NCBI GenBank assembly: GCA_030428945.1
Contig: JAUIEC010000001.1
Location: 344,438 to 408,437 of the forward strand
Direction: 5' to 3'
DNA: 64,000 bases
From: Phycisphaerae bacterium
GTDB lineage: Bacteria > Planctomycetota > Phycisphaerae > UBA1845 > Fen-1342
The translations under genes were made by a program, and so were the position numbers. This document shows positions 7,561 through 15,705 of this stretch, piece after piece. How positions within the stretch are numbered: the stretch's first letter is position 1; each line of letters starts with the position of its first letter. The notes beneath the pieces are model-generated. The model ran no database searches. It was not told the origin of the DNA and worked only from the letters and a program-made list of their open reading frames with translations.

Positions 7561-8795
7561 GCAAGGTCTTCACGGTCGCGTTCCGCGAGTTCATCGAGGT
7601 CGTCAAGACCAAGACGTTCCTGTTCAGCAGCGTGTTCATGCCGCTGCTGATCGTCGGGTTGATGTACGCCACGCAGTGGGTCTCGGAACTGGCCGAGGAC
7701 GAGGCGCAGCCCGTCCGCCGGATCGCGGTGATCGACGAATCGGGCCAGGTCATGCCGGTCCTGCAGGAGCGGCTGATCCCCTACGCCGAAGAGAACCCGA
7801 CCCGCCCGCTCGAGTTCATTCCGGCCGAGACCGGTGAGGCCGAGTCGCTTTCGCAGCAGATTCGCGACGGCCAGTTGTACGCGTACATCCGCATCCTGGC
7901 CGGGGTGCTGGACGGTTCGGCCGGCTGCGAGATTGCCCGCGGCGACGCCCAGTTGCAGATGGGCCGGCGGATCGAAGCGCTGGTGTCCGAGGCGGTCAAG
8001 TCGGTGCGGATTCAGCAGGCGGGGCTTGATGCGGCCCTGATCGCGCGGCTGCAGACGCCACCGGCGTTCCGGCGGATCGACGCCAAGACCGGCGACGAGA
8101 CGACCGGCAACGAGATCGCGCAGTTCATGACGCCGTTCGCGTTCATGTTCCTGCTGTTCATGGGCACCATGTCGATCAGCCAGGGACTGCTGACCAGCCT
8201 GATCGAGGAGAAGAGCTCACGCGTCGTCGAGGTGCTGCTCTCGGCCGTCAGTCCGCTGCAACTGCTGGCGGGCAAGATCGTCGGGATGGTCGCGGTCGGC
8301 CTGCTGCTGCTGTCGATCTGGGGCGTGCTGGGGTATGTCGGCGCCCAGGCCCGCGACGTCGGCTACCTGATCACGCCGTTCCGGCTGACGCAGATGGTGC
8401 TGTACTTCATTCCGGGGTTCCTGCTGTATTCGGCGATGCTGGCCGGGATCGGTTCGGCCTGCAACACGATCAAGGACGCTCAGAGCCTCGCGTCGCCGCT
8501 GACGATCCTGACGATCGTGCCGATGATGCTGTGGTGGTACATCTCGGAGAACCCGCAGTCGGTCTTCTCGATCGTGCTGAGCTTCATCCCGCCGATCACG
8601 CCGTTCGTGATGGTCCTGCGGATCTGCGCCGACCCCGAGACGCCTTTGTGGCAGTTGATCCTGACCCAGGGCCTGCTGTGGGCGTCGGTGTTCATCGCCA
8701 TCTGGGCCGCCGCCAAGATCTTCCGCGTCGGCGTGCTGATGTACGGCAAGCCGCCCAACCTGTTCGAACTGATCCGCTGGCTGCGACTGGCCTGA
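7557..8795 (+). CDS. ABC-2 type exporter, permease subunit (NatB-like)
   Basis: A 412-residue inner-membrane permease partnering the ATPase just upstream, with a four-base overlap. The N-terminus has one helix (TKTFLFSSVFMPLLIVGLMYATQWV), then a large extracytoplasmic domain of about 170 residues, then five to six helices, including MTPFAFMFLLFMGTMSISQGLLTSLIEEKSSRVVEVLLSAVSPLQLLAGKIVG, the hallmark ABC-2 membrane segment. This architecture is that of NatB/YhaP, which exports sodium or antimicrobial-type substrates in Bacillus. Substrate here cannot be read from sequence. Confidence 0.88.
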   Translation: MSKVFTVAFREFIEVVKTKTFLFSSVFMPLLIVGLMYATQWVSELAEDEAQPVRRIAVIDESGQVMPVLQERLIPYAEENPTRPLEFIPAETGEAESLSQQIRDGQLYAYIRILAGVLDGSAGCEIARGDAQLQMGRRIEALVSEAVKSVRIQQAGLDAALIARLQTPPAFRRIDAKTGDETTGNEIAQFMTPFAFMFLLFMGTMSISQGLLTSLIEEKSSRVVEVLLSAVSPLQLLAGKIVGMVAVGLLLLSIWGVLGYVGAQARDVGYLITPFRLTQMVLYFIPGFLLYSAMLAGIGSACNTIKDAQSLASPLTILTIVPMMLWWYISENPQSVFSIVLSFIPPITPFVMVLRICADPETPLWQLILTQGLLWASVFIAIWAAAKIFRVGVLMYGKPPNLFELIRWLRLA

Positions 8796-8880
8796 TGCAG
8801 TGAGCAGGTAAGCAGGTAAGCAAGTAAGCACGGAACTCGCCCGACGAGGCTGACGCCCTTGCTTACTGGCTTACTGCACT
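8796..8880. repeat. Facing octamer repeats between convergent genes, probable bidirectional terminator
   Basis: The left arm (8796-8831) has four tandem AAGCAGGT-type octamers. The right arm (8859-8880) holds the reverse complement units GCTTACTG. Together they form an imperfect inverted repeat exactly filling the gap between the NatB-like gene and the convergent isomerase gene. Confidence 0.65.
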
Positions 8881-9845
8881 CAGGAGTCGAGTCGTTCGAC
8901 GGTGAAGATCCGGATCGTCTGTCGGGGCACGTCGTCGAAGCCGCCGCGGGTTTCGGTGGGTTCGTCGGCGATGTCGTCGATCACTTCGAGACCTTCGGTG
9001 ATCTCGCCGAACACCGCGTAGCCGGCCGAGCCGTCGCGGGCGTTCAGACTGTTGTTGTCGACCAGGTTGAAATAGAACTGCGAGGTGGCCGAGTCCGGGT
9101 CGTTGGTGCGGGCCATCGCGATCGTGCCGCGGTCGTTCCCCAGACCGTTGCTGGCTTCGTTGACGATCGGCGGGCGCGTCTCGATCTCGTTCAACTCGTC
9201 GTCATAGCCGCCACCCTGGATGACGAAGCCCGGGATCACCCGGTGGAAGATCAGTCCGTCATAGAAACCGTCGTCGACGTACTGCAGGAAGTTCGCCACC
9301 GAGACCGGGGCCGCCGTCCGGTTCAGTTCGACCGTGATCACGCCACGCGAGGTCACCACCCGCACCACCGGACGCGGGTCGGCCGTCGGGTCGATCGGCG
9401 TGACCGAGCCATCCGACGAACCTCCGAAACTGAAGTCCGGGTCGGCCATCACGAGCAGGTCGAGCGCCTGGCTGCTGACCCGTCCGGCCGCATCCTTGAC
9501 GTCGACGCGGAAGCCGACCATTTCGTTGCGCCCGAACGACGGGGCCACGAAGCTCGCCTCGGGGGCGGTGGCGTCCACCAGTTCGACCGCCCGTCCGTAG
9601 GTCTGGAACCACTCGAAGAACAGGGCGGTCGGGTCGGTGCCGTCGGGCAGGTCGGCCGCCAGGGTCACGGTCTCGCCGGTCTCGGCCGACTCGGGGGCCT
9701 GCACCGCGAGCGTCAGGGTCCCGGGCTCGCCGCTGCTGGGCGGTGCCATCGTGGCGGTGTCGCCGGGTTCGGGCGGGCAGCCGGCCGGAAGGGCGGCCAG
9801 GGCGGCGGTGATGACCAGCGGCCAGAGGTTTCGTACGAGCTTCAT
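8880..9845 (-). CDS. Lipoprotein peptidyl-prolyl cis-trans isomerase, cyclophilin type
   Basis: A 321-residue envelope foldase. The ATG at 9845 has GGGGAG nine bases upstream and opens a lipoprotein signal (MKLVRNLWPLVITAALAALPAGC). Residues about 30-150 look like an Ig/PKD-type beta domain (LTLAVQAPESAETGETVTLAA...), and the C-terminal 170 residues are a cyclophilin: GVITVELNRTAAPVSVANFLQYVDDGFYDGLIFHRVIPGFVIQGG, RGTIAMARTNDPDSATSQFYFNLVDN and YAVFGEITEGLEVIDDI. The FHRVI, QGG and SQFFI-like (SQFYFN) catalytic-site motifs are present. The frame extends upstream to 10046 but that part lacks coding character. It should assist folding of secreted proteins. Confidence 0.9.
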   Translation of the reverse strand: MKLVRNLWPLVITAALAALPAGCPPEPGDTATMAPPSSGEPGTLTLAVQAPESAETGETVTLAADLPDGTDPTALFFEWFQTYGRAVELVDATAPEASFVAPSFGRNEMVGFRVDVKDAAGRVSSQALDLLVMADPDFSFGGSSDGSVTPIDPTADPRPVVRVVTSRGVITVELNRTAAPVSVANFLQYVDDGFYDGLIFHRVIPGFVIQGGGYDDELNEIETRPPIVNEASNGLGNDRGTIAMARTNDPDSATSQFYFNLVDNNSLNARDGSAGYAVFGEITEGLEVIDDIADEPTETRGGFDDVPRQTIRIFTVERLDS

Positions 9846-10108
9846 TCCGAGGTGCTCCCCAAGCGTGCGCACAGCTTCCCCGCTGTCCGCCGCTATTCTA
9901 TCGAGACCACACGTGTCCGACCAAAGGTGGATCCTGAGCGGCTGGCGGGCGGTTTCGGGTGTTCGGACGTCTGATAATCTCAGCGAGAATAATCCGCACC
10001 CTGGTCCGAATACCGACCGGGACCGTTGGCGATCGTTAGAATGCACCGCGGTTTCCCCGGCCGCCGGCGCGGGCGGCGGGGTGCGAGCATGAATTCAGGA
10101 GTCCGACC

Positions 10109-10507
10109 ATGCGTAAAGTCATGGCAGTAGGTGTTGTGGCCCTGCTGGGTCTGTTCGGGTTTTATTACATGAAGAACCAGGGCGGCGGCACGGCCGAGGA
10201 AAAGGCCAAGAGCGCCCTGCAGCAGGTGGCCGACAAGGTGCGCGACACCGGCCTGGCGAGCCTGGTGAAGACCAAGCTGGTGGCCAACTTCGGCGAGAAG
10301 GCCCGCTTCCTGCACGTGTTCTACGACGAGGGGACGGTGGTGGTCTACGGTCTGTACCCGGCCACGCTGACCTCGGACGAGATCTACGGGATCGCCAGCA
10401 AGGTGCGGGGGGTCGAGACCTGCCAGGTGATCGTCTCGCCGCTGCCGGAGGTGGCCGCCCCGGCCCCGACGCCGGCCCCGGCGGACCCGCCGGCGACCAC
10501 GCCGTAA
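10109..10507 (+). CDS. BON-like domain protein with N-terminal membrane segment
   Basis: A 132-residue protein with AGGAG nine bases before its ATG. An N-terminal hydrophobic segment (VMAVGVVALLGLFGFYYM) acts as signal or anchor. Residues about 45-110 (LVKTKLVANFGEKARFLHVFYDEGTVVVYGLYPATLTSDEIYGIASKVRGVETCQVIV) match the alpha-beta-beta-alpha-beta layout of BON domains, which bind membranes or phospholipid and polypeptide partners in the periplasm. The tail is Pro/Ala-rich. It converges on the ferredoxin gene, with an inverted repeat between them. Confidence 0.7.
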   Translation: MRKVMAVGVVALLGLFGFYYMKNQGGGTAEEKAKSALQQVADKVRDTGLASLVKTKLVANFGEKARFLHVFYDEGTVVVYGLYPATLTSDEIYGIASKVRGVETCQVIVSPLPEVAAPAPTPAPADPPATTP

Positions 10508-10533
10508 CGATCGAGGCTCGATCGGGTCCACAG

Positions 10534-10582
10534 GTGGAAGAGCGAGTGCCGGCCCCCGCGGGGTCGCCGTTCGCTCTTTCAC
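10534..10582. terminator. Inverted repeat between convergent genes
   Basis: GTGGAAGAGCGA (10534-10545) and TCGCTCTTTCAC (10571-10582) pair over 12 positions with one G-T wobble. The gap is convergent, and the arm again uses the GTGAAAGAG-type unit, so it probably terminates in both directions. Confidence 0.5.
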
Positions 10583-10591
10583 CGTTTCGGC

Positions 10592-10867
10592 TCAGTCCGC
10601 TTCGCGGGGCGGCGCGAAGTACGCGTCGTTGAGCTGGATGTACTTTTCCTGTCCGGCGGGGATGTCTTCCTCGCGGAAGATGGCATGGACCGGGCACTCG
10701 TCGACGCACAGGCCGCAGTCGATGCAGTTGTCCTTGTCGATGTAGAGCATCTCTTCCGATTCGAATCGCGGGTCATCCGGGCGTGGATGAATGCAGTCCA
10801 CCGGGCAGACATCGACGCAGCCGGTGTCCTTGGTGCCGATGCAGTTCTCAGTGATGTAGTGCGACAT
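10592..10867 (-). CDS. 7Fe ferredoxin ([3Fe-4S][4Fe-4S])
   Basis: A 91-residue electron carrier. Cysteines C9, C17, C21, C25 and C48, C51, C54, C58 follow the Azotobacter-type pattern: C-x7-C-x3-CP and C-x2-C-x2-C-x3-CP. By analogy with A. vinelandii FdI, C9, C17 and C58 would hold the [3Fe-4S] cluster and C21, C48, C51 and C54 the [4Fe-4S] cluster, with C25 spare. The start MSHYITENCIGTKDTGC is the usual family start. The gene is alone between repeat-bearing gaps, so its redox partner cannot be inferred. Confidence 0.92.
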   Translation of the reverse strand: MSHYITENCIGTKDTGCVDVCPVDCIHPRPDDPRFESEEMLYIDKDNCIDCGLCVDECPVHAIFREEDIPAGQEKYIQLNDAYFAPPREAD

Positions 10868-10893
10868 GCCAGGCTCCGCTTTGCCGTGACAGA

Positions 10894-10978
10894 GTGAAGA
10901 CGCGAATGAGTGAATGCGGCGAGGGACCGCGGTGCCCCCCGTTCACGCTTTCACGCATTCAACCTTTCGCGTCTTCAC
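10894..10978. repeat. Facing GTGAA-type repeats with a 13-bp perfect inverted repeat
   Basis: GTGAAGACGCGAA (10894-10906) is the exact reverse complement of 10966-10978. Further GAGTGAATGCG and CGCATTCAACC-like units lie inside. It fills the gap between the end of the sugar dehydrogenase gene and the start of the ferredoxin gene, both on the minus strand, and could end transcription of the former. Confidence 0.6.
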
Positions 10979-10981
10979 GGT

Positions 10982-12304
10982 TCAGGCTTTGACGACCTTC
11001 CTGGGCCGCTTCTTGTTTCCGGTGGCGTTGCGGGTGTCGACGACGAGCCTGGCGTTCTTGACCACGAGATCGTAGTCGACATCGGTATGATCCGTGGCGA
11101 TCAGGACGCAGTCGTACTTCCTGATGTTGGCCGGCGTCAGCGGCACGCTGCGCATGTGGGTGATGTTGTGTTCGCGCATCGGCTTGCCGCTGGGCACGAA
11201 CGGGTCGTGGTAGTCGACCTTCGCGCCGCGCTCCTGGAGCAGTTCGATCAGCGTGACCGAGGGCGACTCGCGAACGTCGTCGACATCCTTCTTGTAGGCC
11301 AGGCCGAGCACCAGGATCTTCGAGCCCTTGACCGCCTTGCCCTGTTCGTTCATCGCTTCGGCGACGCGGCCGATCACGTGCTCGGGCATCAGCGTGTTGA
11401 TTTCGCAGGCCAGTTCGATGAAGCGGGTCGGCTTGCCGTACTGGCGGGCCTTCCACGAGAGATACAGCGGGTCGATCGGGATGCAGTGCCCGCCGAGGCC
11501 CGGGCCGGGGTAGAAGGCCTGGAAGCCGAACGGCTTGGTCTTGGCCGCGTTGATCACTTCCCAGACGTCGATGTCCATCCGGTCGAAGAGCATCTTCAGT
11601 TCGTTGACCAGCGCGATGTTGATGCAGCGGTAGACGTTTTCGACGATCTTGCAGGCTTCGGCCACCTCACAGCTCGAAACGGGGATCACCTCGGTGACAA
11701 CGCCCTTGTAGACTTCGCAGCCCAGGCGGAGGCTGTCCGGCCCGGCCCCGCCGACGACCTTGGGGATCGTCCCGGTCGAGAAGTTCGGGTTGCCGGGATC
11801 CTCGCGCTCGGGCGAGTAGGCCAGGAAGTAGTCCTTCTCGAGCTTGAGCCCGGACTGATCGAGGATCGGCTGCATCAGTTCCTTGGTGGTGCCGGGGTAG
11901 GTGGTCGATTCGAGCGTGACGATCTGCCCCTTCCGCAGGTGCCGGGCGATCGTCTCGGTCGTCTCGCGGACGTAGGTCATGTCCGGCTCGCGCATCTTGT
12001 CGAGCGGCGTCGGCACGCAGATCAGGATCGCGTCGACCTTCTTGAGCAGCTTCATGTCCGTGGTCGGCTTGAAGCGGCCTTCCTTGTAGAGCTTGGTGAA
12101 GTACGGGGCCGGCAGGTGCCGGATGTAGGTCTTGCCGGTCTCGAGGCAGCGGACCTTGCCGGGGTCGACGTCGAAGCCGATCACCTGGAATCCGGCCTCG
12201 CAGAACTCGCGGGCCAGCGGCAGGCCGACATAGCCAAGACCAATGATGCCGATCTTCGCCTTGCGGTCGCGGACGTTCTGGATCAGCTCGTCGATGAATT
12301 TCAT
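10982..12304 (-). CDS. Nucleotide sugar dehydrogenase (UDP-N-acetylglucosamine 6-dehydrogenase type)
   Basis: A 440-residue cytosolic NAD-dependent enzyme that oxidises C6 of a UDP-sugar to the carboxylate, making a uronic acid for surface polysaccharide. The N-terminal Rossmann motif is KIGIIGLGYVGLPLA; the substrate helix has EACKIVENVYRCINIALVNEL; the active-site Cys lies in PGPGLGGHCIPIDP; the C-terminal domain starts KILVLGLAYKKDVDDVRESPS. The pattern fits the WbpA/VipA subfamily (UDP-GlcNAc or UDP-GalNAc) better than UDP-glucose dehydrogenase, but substrate is inferred. ATG 12304 is preferred; a TTG at 12316 is also in frame. A good promoter lies about 90 bases upstream. It may feed the export operon at 20.7-26.5 kb. 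Confidence 0.9.
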   Translation of the reverse strand: MKFIDELIQNVRDRKAKIGIIGLGYVGLPLAREFCEAGFQVIGFDVDPGKVRCLETGKTYIRHLPAPYFTKLYKEGRFKPTTDMKLLKKVDAILICVPTPLDKMREPDMTYVRETTETIARHLRKGQIVTLESTTYPGTTKELMQPILDQSGLKLEKDYFLAYSPEREDPGNPNFSTGTIPKVVGGAGPDSLRLGCEVYKGVVTEVIPVSSCEVAEACKIVENVYRCINIALVNELKMLFDRMDIDVWEVINAAKTKPFGFQAFYPGPGLGGHCIPIDPLYLSWKARQYGKPTRFIELACEINTLMPEHVIGRVAEAMNEQGKAVKGSKILVLGLAYKKDVDDVRESPSVTLIELLQERGAKVDYHDPFVPSGKPMREHNITHMRSVPLTPANIRKYDCVLIATDHTDVDYDLVVKNARLVVDTRNATGNKKRPRKVVKA

Positions 12305-12391
12305 GATGTTACCCAATTTCAGGCAGGATAAGGGTTTATCGGGAAACCGGAGGCCCGCCGGGCATCCGCGTCTCGCCTTGCCGAATCAATC

Positions 12392-12420
12392 TTTGTACCC
12401 GACCCGGCAGGTGCGGACAA
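12392..12420 (-). promoter_or_regulatory. Sigma-70 type promoter for the sugar dehydrogenase
   Basis: On the minus strand TTGTCC (12420-12415) and TACAAA (12397-12392) are separated by 17 bases, about 90 bases before the ATG at 12304. Confidence 0.5.
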
Positions 12421-12430
12421 GCCGGGCCGC

Positions 12431-12988
12431 TCACGCCAGACCGAGCGCCGCGGCCTGCCCCTGCAGGGCCGTCACGCAGTGGCGAATGTGGTCGTCCAGT
12501 TCCAGTTCAAGCAGTTCCGCCCCCGCTTTGATATCGAATCGGGAAACGCTGGCCGCAAATGAAGCCGTCTTCATCTTCTTGCGGACGCTCCTGGGCTCCA
12601 GCCCCTCGAGCCGGTTCGGTCGGACCAGAGCACAGGCGACGATGAAGCCGGACAGTTCATCTACGGCGAAGAGGGCCTTGCGGATCGCGCGGTCGCGGGG
12701 GAATTCGCTCAGGTTCCAGTCGGCGTGGGCCATGATCGCGCCGATGACTTCCTCGTCCACGCCCCGGGCGCGCAGGATCCTGGCCCCCTCGCGGGTGTGC
12801 TCGGGCGGTTCCGGCCAGCGTTCGTAGTCGAAGTCGTGCAGCAGGCCGGCCAGGCCCCACTGTTCGGGGTCCCCGTCGAGCAGTCCGGCGTAGTAGCGCA
12901 TGGCGGCTTCGACGGCCAGGCCGTGCTTGCGGAGCGAGTCGCTGGCGGTGTACTCGCACAGCAGGTCCCAGGCCTCGTCGCGCGTCAT
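12431..12988 (-). CDS. HD-domain hydrolase
   Basis: A 185-residue HD-family protein. Metal-ligand motifs are visible: the first His in LRKHGLAVEAAM, the HD doublet in GLAGLLHDFDYERWPE, and later His residues in PEHTREGARIL and IGAIMAHADW. It matches stand-alone small HD hydrolases that bacteria annotate generically; known relatives hydrolyse phosphate esters of nucleotides. The exact substrate is unknown. It sits 40 bases upstream of the SPOR-domain lipoprotein gene on the same strand and could be co-transcribed with it. Confidence 0.82.
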   Translation of the reverse strand: MTRDEAWDLLCEYTASDSLRKHGLAVEAAMRYYAGLLDGDPEQWGLAGLLHDFDYERWPEPPEHTREGARILRARGVDEEVIGAIMAHADWNLSEFPRDRAIRKALFAVDELSGFIVACALVRPNRLEGLEPRSVRKKMKTASFAASVSRFDIKAGAELLELELDDHIRHCVTALQGQAAALGLA

Positions 12989-13027
12989 CTGGCGTTCTCC
13001 TCGCTGCTGGCTCCGGCGGTCCCGGGC

Positions 13028-13951
13028 TCAGGGCCACATGACAGCGTCGGGCACGATCCGCTTGATTTCGGCCAGTCGCCGTCGGGCTTCGTCGTAGGTG
13101 GCGTAGGGTCCGACCAGGACCACGTGCCGGGTCTGGCGCTGGACGACTTCGGGGCGGACGTAGGCGTTCAGGTTCCGCTGCCGCAGTTGCTGCACCTGCC
13201 GCTGGGCGTTGGAGGCGACCGCGAACACACCGGTCTGGACGGCGAAGCTGCCACCGGCGGCCGGGGCCCGGCGGGTCACCTGGGCGGCCGGTCGGGGCGC
13301 CGGGGCGGCGACCGGCGGCGACGTCCGGGGCGGCGATGTGCGCGTAACCGGCGGCGGCGTGCTGCGGGTGACCGCGGGGCTGCTGGTGCCGAGGCGGTTG
13401 AGTTTCTGGCGGGCGCTGCGTCCGGAGACGCTGGTCGGGAACTTGTCGATCACTTCGCGCAGCGGAAGCCGGGCCTTGGCGGGCTGTCCGGATCGTTCGT
13501 AGCAGACGGCCAGGCGATACAGGACGGTGTCCTTGGGCGGTTCGTCGGGCATGCGGTCGGCGGCCGCGCGGTAGGCCAGGGCGGCGGCGGGCCACTGCTG
13601 GTCCTCGAAGCGGAGCGTGCCGAGCGAGACGTAGGCCTTCCAGACGATTTCCTCTTCCTGTCCGGTCCGGACGCAGGCTTCGAGATCGCGGTATGCCTGG
13701 GTTCGTCGGCCGCTCTGGGCGTAGCTCATGCCGCGGAGATAGAGGGCCTTTTCGTAGCCTTCCTGTCCGGGGCTGACGCCGGTCACGAAGCGGGTCAGCG
13801 TGTCGGAGGCCTGGGTGAACTGCTGCCGGCGGTACGCGTCCTCACCGTCGACGAGCAGGGTCCGCTGCCGGGCCGAGATCTGCTGGCCGGTGCAGCCGGC
13901 GAGGCAGAGGCCGCCAAGCAGTACGATCGCAGGTACGATTCGCTTGTCCAT
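13028..13951 (-). CDS. TPR/SPOR-domain lipoprotein
   Basis: A 307-residue lipoprotein. The ATG at 13951 begins MDKRIVPAIVLLGGLCLAGC, a clean lipobox signal; the frame is open far upstream only because the opposite strand is coding. Residues about 30-190 are TPR-like helices (GEDAYRRQQFTQASDTLTRFV, KALYLRGMSYAQSGRRTQAYRDLEACV, AALAYRAAADRMP, LYRLAVCYERSGQPAKARLPLREVID), giving a YbgF/CpoB-like array. A Pro/Thr/Arg-rich linker follows, then a C-terminal SPOR domain (GSFAVQTGVFAVASNAQRQVQQLRQRNLNAYVRPE...VLVGPYATYDEARRRLAEI), which binds denuded septal peptidoglycan. The architecture points to an envelope or division-site role. Confidence 0.85.
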   Translation of the reverse strand: MDKRIVPAIVLLGGLCLAGCTGQQISARQRTLLVDGEDAYRRQQFTQASDTLTRFVTGVSPGQEGYEKALYLRGMSYAQSGRRTQAYRDLEACVRTGQEEEIVWKAYVSLGTLRFEDQQWPAAALAYRAAADRMPDEPPKDTVLYRLAVCYERSGQPAKARLPLREVIDKFPTSVSGRSARQKLNRLGTSSPAVTRSTPPPVTRTSPPRTSPPVAAPAPRPAAQVTRRAPAAGGSFAVQTGVFAVASNAQRQVQQLRQRNLNAYVRPEVVQRQTRHVVLVGPYATYDEARRRLAEIKRIVPDAVMWP

Positions 13952-14107
13952 GTTGCCCAGAGTACTGCCAAACGGGCCGGCGGTGAACTCGGCGGACAGA
14001 CGAGTCGTGGTGGGGTGGTGCGGGCGTTTGCGGGGCCTTCGCGCCGCGGTGGCCGGGCACGTTAGGATCATGCGGGGTGCGAGGCGATGGACGACGGAGG
14101 CCACTGC

Positions 14108-15547
14108 ATGCCGGAGCCGGAGAGCAAGACCCTTGGCCAGTTGCGGGAGAGCGGCTACCGCTACCGCTCGGTCAAGGAGGAACTGCGTGAGAACCTGATC
14201 ACCCGTCTGCGGGGCGGGCAGCCGCTGCTGCCGGGGCTGGTCGGATACGAGAACACGGTCGTGCCGCAACTGGTCAACGGTCTGCTGGCCCGGCACGACA
14301 TCCTGCTGCTCGGGCTGCGCGGGCAGGCCAAGACGCGGATCCTGCGGGCCCTGCCCGACCTGCTGGACGAGTGGATGCCGGTGGTGGCCGAGGGGGAACT
14401 GTGGGACGACCCGCTGGCGCCGCGGCTGGCGCGGACGCGGCGGATCATCGAGCGGGACGGTGAGGGGACGCGGATCGGCTGGATTCACCGCAGTCAGCGT
14501 TACCACGAGAAGCTCGCGACGCCGGACGTGACGATCGCGGACCTGATCGGCGAGATGGACCTGGTCAAGCATGCCGAGGGGCGGCACCTGGCCGACGAGG
14601 AGACGATGCACTTCGGGCTGGTGCCGCGCAGCAACCGGGGGATCTTCGCGCTGAACGAGCTGCCGGACCTGGCCCCGCGTATCCAGGTCGGGCTGTTCAA
14701 CGTGCTGGAGGAGCGCGACGTACAGATTCGCGGCTACCCGGTGCGGCTGAACCTGGACCTGGTGCTGGTCTTCAGCGCGAACCCCGAGGACTACACCAAT
14801 CGCGGGCGGATCGTCACGCCGCTCAAGGACCGGATCGGCACCGTGATTCGCACGCACTATCCCTACAGCCTGGGCGAGGCGATCCGCATCACGCAGGAGA
14901 ACGCCGCGCTGCGCCGCCCGGCCGATCAGCCGCAGGTTCGCGTGCCGCGCTTCGTGCACGAGGTGATCGAGGAGGTCGTCCGCCTGGCCCGCAACAGCCC
15001 GCACGTCGCGCAGCAGTCGGGGGTCTCGGTGCGGACGTCGATCGCCGCGCTGGAAGTCGTCGTCGCCAACGCCGAACGCCGCGCGATCCAGCACGGCGCC
15101 CCGGCCGTCGTGCCGCGGATCAGCGACCTCGACCACCTGATGGCGGCCTGTCGCGGCAAGATCGAACTGCTGCTGTCCGAGGACGAGGAGGCCGAGGACA
15201 AGCTGATCCGGGCCCTGATCGGCGAGGCGATCCGCAACATCGCGGCCGAGTACCTGGAGATGAGCGATCTCGAACCGGTGGTCGCGGCGTTCGCCGGCGG
15301 CAAGACCAACGTCGAGGTCGGCGACGACGTCCCGGCCGCGGAGGTGCTGCGGAACACCGAGGCGCTCGGTCCGCTGCACGACCTGGCCCGCGGCGTCTGT
15401 CGACAGGCGGACAGCCAGGGCGGCGAAGCCACCGCCGACGACCCGCAGCACCTGGCCAGCGCGGTCGAGTTCATCCTCGAAGCCCTGCACGTCAGCGACA
15501 AGCTGAGCAAGTACCTGTTCCGCGAACGGACGTATTACAGGGGCTGA
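14108..15547 (+). CDS. MoxR/magnesium-chelatase-like AAA ATPase
   Basis: A 479-residue AAA+ ATPase. ATG 14108 is chosen because GGAGG lies seven bases upstream; the ATG 21 bases earlier has none. It has a P-loop variant (LLLGLRGQAKTRILRALPDLL), a helix-2 insert area (IADLIGEMDLVK) and Walker B with sensor (IFALNELPDLAPRIQVGLFNVLEERDVQIRGY, then LVLVFSANPEDYTNRGRIVTPLKDRIGTVI). This is the MoxR/ChlI layout used by chaperone-like ATPases that act with VWA-domain partners. No VWA gene is adjacent here. The C-terminal 150 residues are helical and of unknown function. Confidence 0.82.
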   Translation: MPEPESKTLGQLRESGYRYRSVKEELRENLITRLRGGQPLLPGLVGYENTVVPQLVNGLLARHDILLLGLRGQAKTRILRALPDLLDEWMPVVAEGELWDDPLAPRLARTRRIIERDGEGTRIGWIHRSQRYHEKLATPDVTIADLIGEMDLVKHAEGRHLADEETMHFGLVPRSNRGIFALNELPDLAPRIQVGLFNVLEERDVQIRGYPVRLNLDLVLVFSANPEDYTNRGRIVTPLKDRIGTVIRTHYPYSLGEAIRITQENAALRRPADQPQVRVPRFVHEVIEEVVRLARNSPHVAQQSGVSVRTSIAALEVVVANAERRAIQHGAPAVVPRISDLDHLMAACRGKIELLLSEDEEAEDKLIRALIGEAIRNIAAEYLEMSDLEPVVAAFAGGKTNVEVGDDVPAAEVLRNTEALGPLHDLARGVCRQADSQGGEATADDPQHLASAVEFILEALHVSDKLSKYLFRERTYYRG

Positions 15548-15656
15548 AGGGAGCGAGGGAGCCAGGGAGCAAGGGAGCAAGGAAGACGGACAGGGAACAG
15601 GGATCGCGCCGTCCTCTCCCCTCTCGCTCCCTCGCTCCCTGGCTCCCTCGCTCCCT
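15546..15656. repeat. AGGGAGCA-family repeat with a 24-bp perfect inverted repeat
   Basis: Four tandem AGGGAGC(A/C/G) octamers at 15546-15580 face CTCCCTCG units at 15620-15656. Positions 15546-15569 are the exact reverse complement of 15633-15656. Two GGGAACA heptamers lie in the loop, and TTTATT follows the right arm. The hairpin directly follows the ATPase gene and probably terminates it. Confidence 0.75.
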
Positions 15657-15705
15657 TTATTCCGCTACAATCCCCGCCAATGGTGACTGTCCCCGGCGAG
15701 GCCTG

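Noticed and set aside
13952..15580. Upstream extension of the TPR/SPOR lipoprotein frame
   Set aside because: Covers the antisense of the MoxR-like gene; the ATG at 13951 starts a perfect lipoprotein signal.
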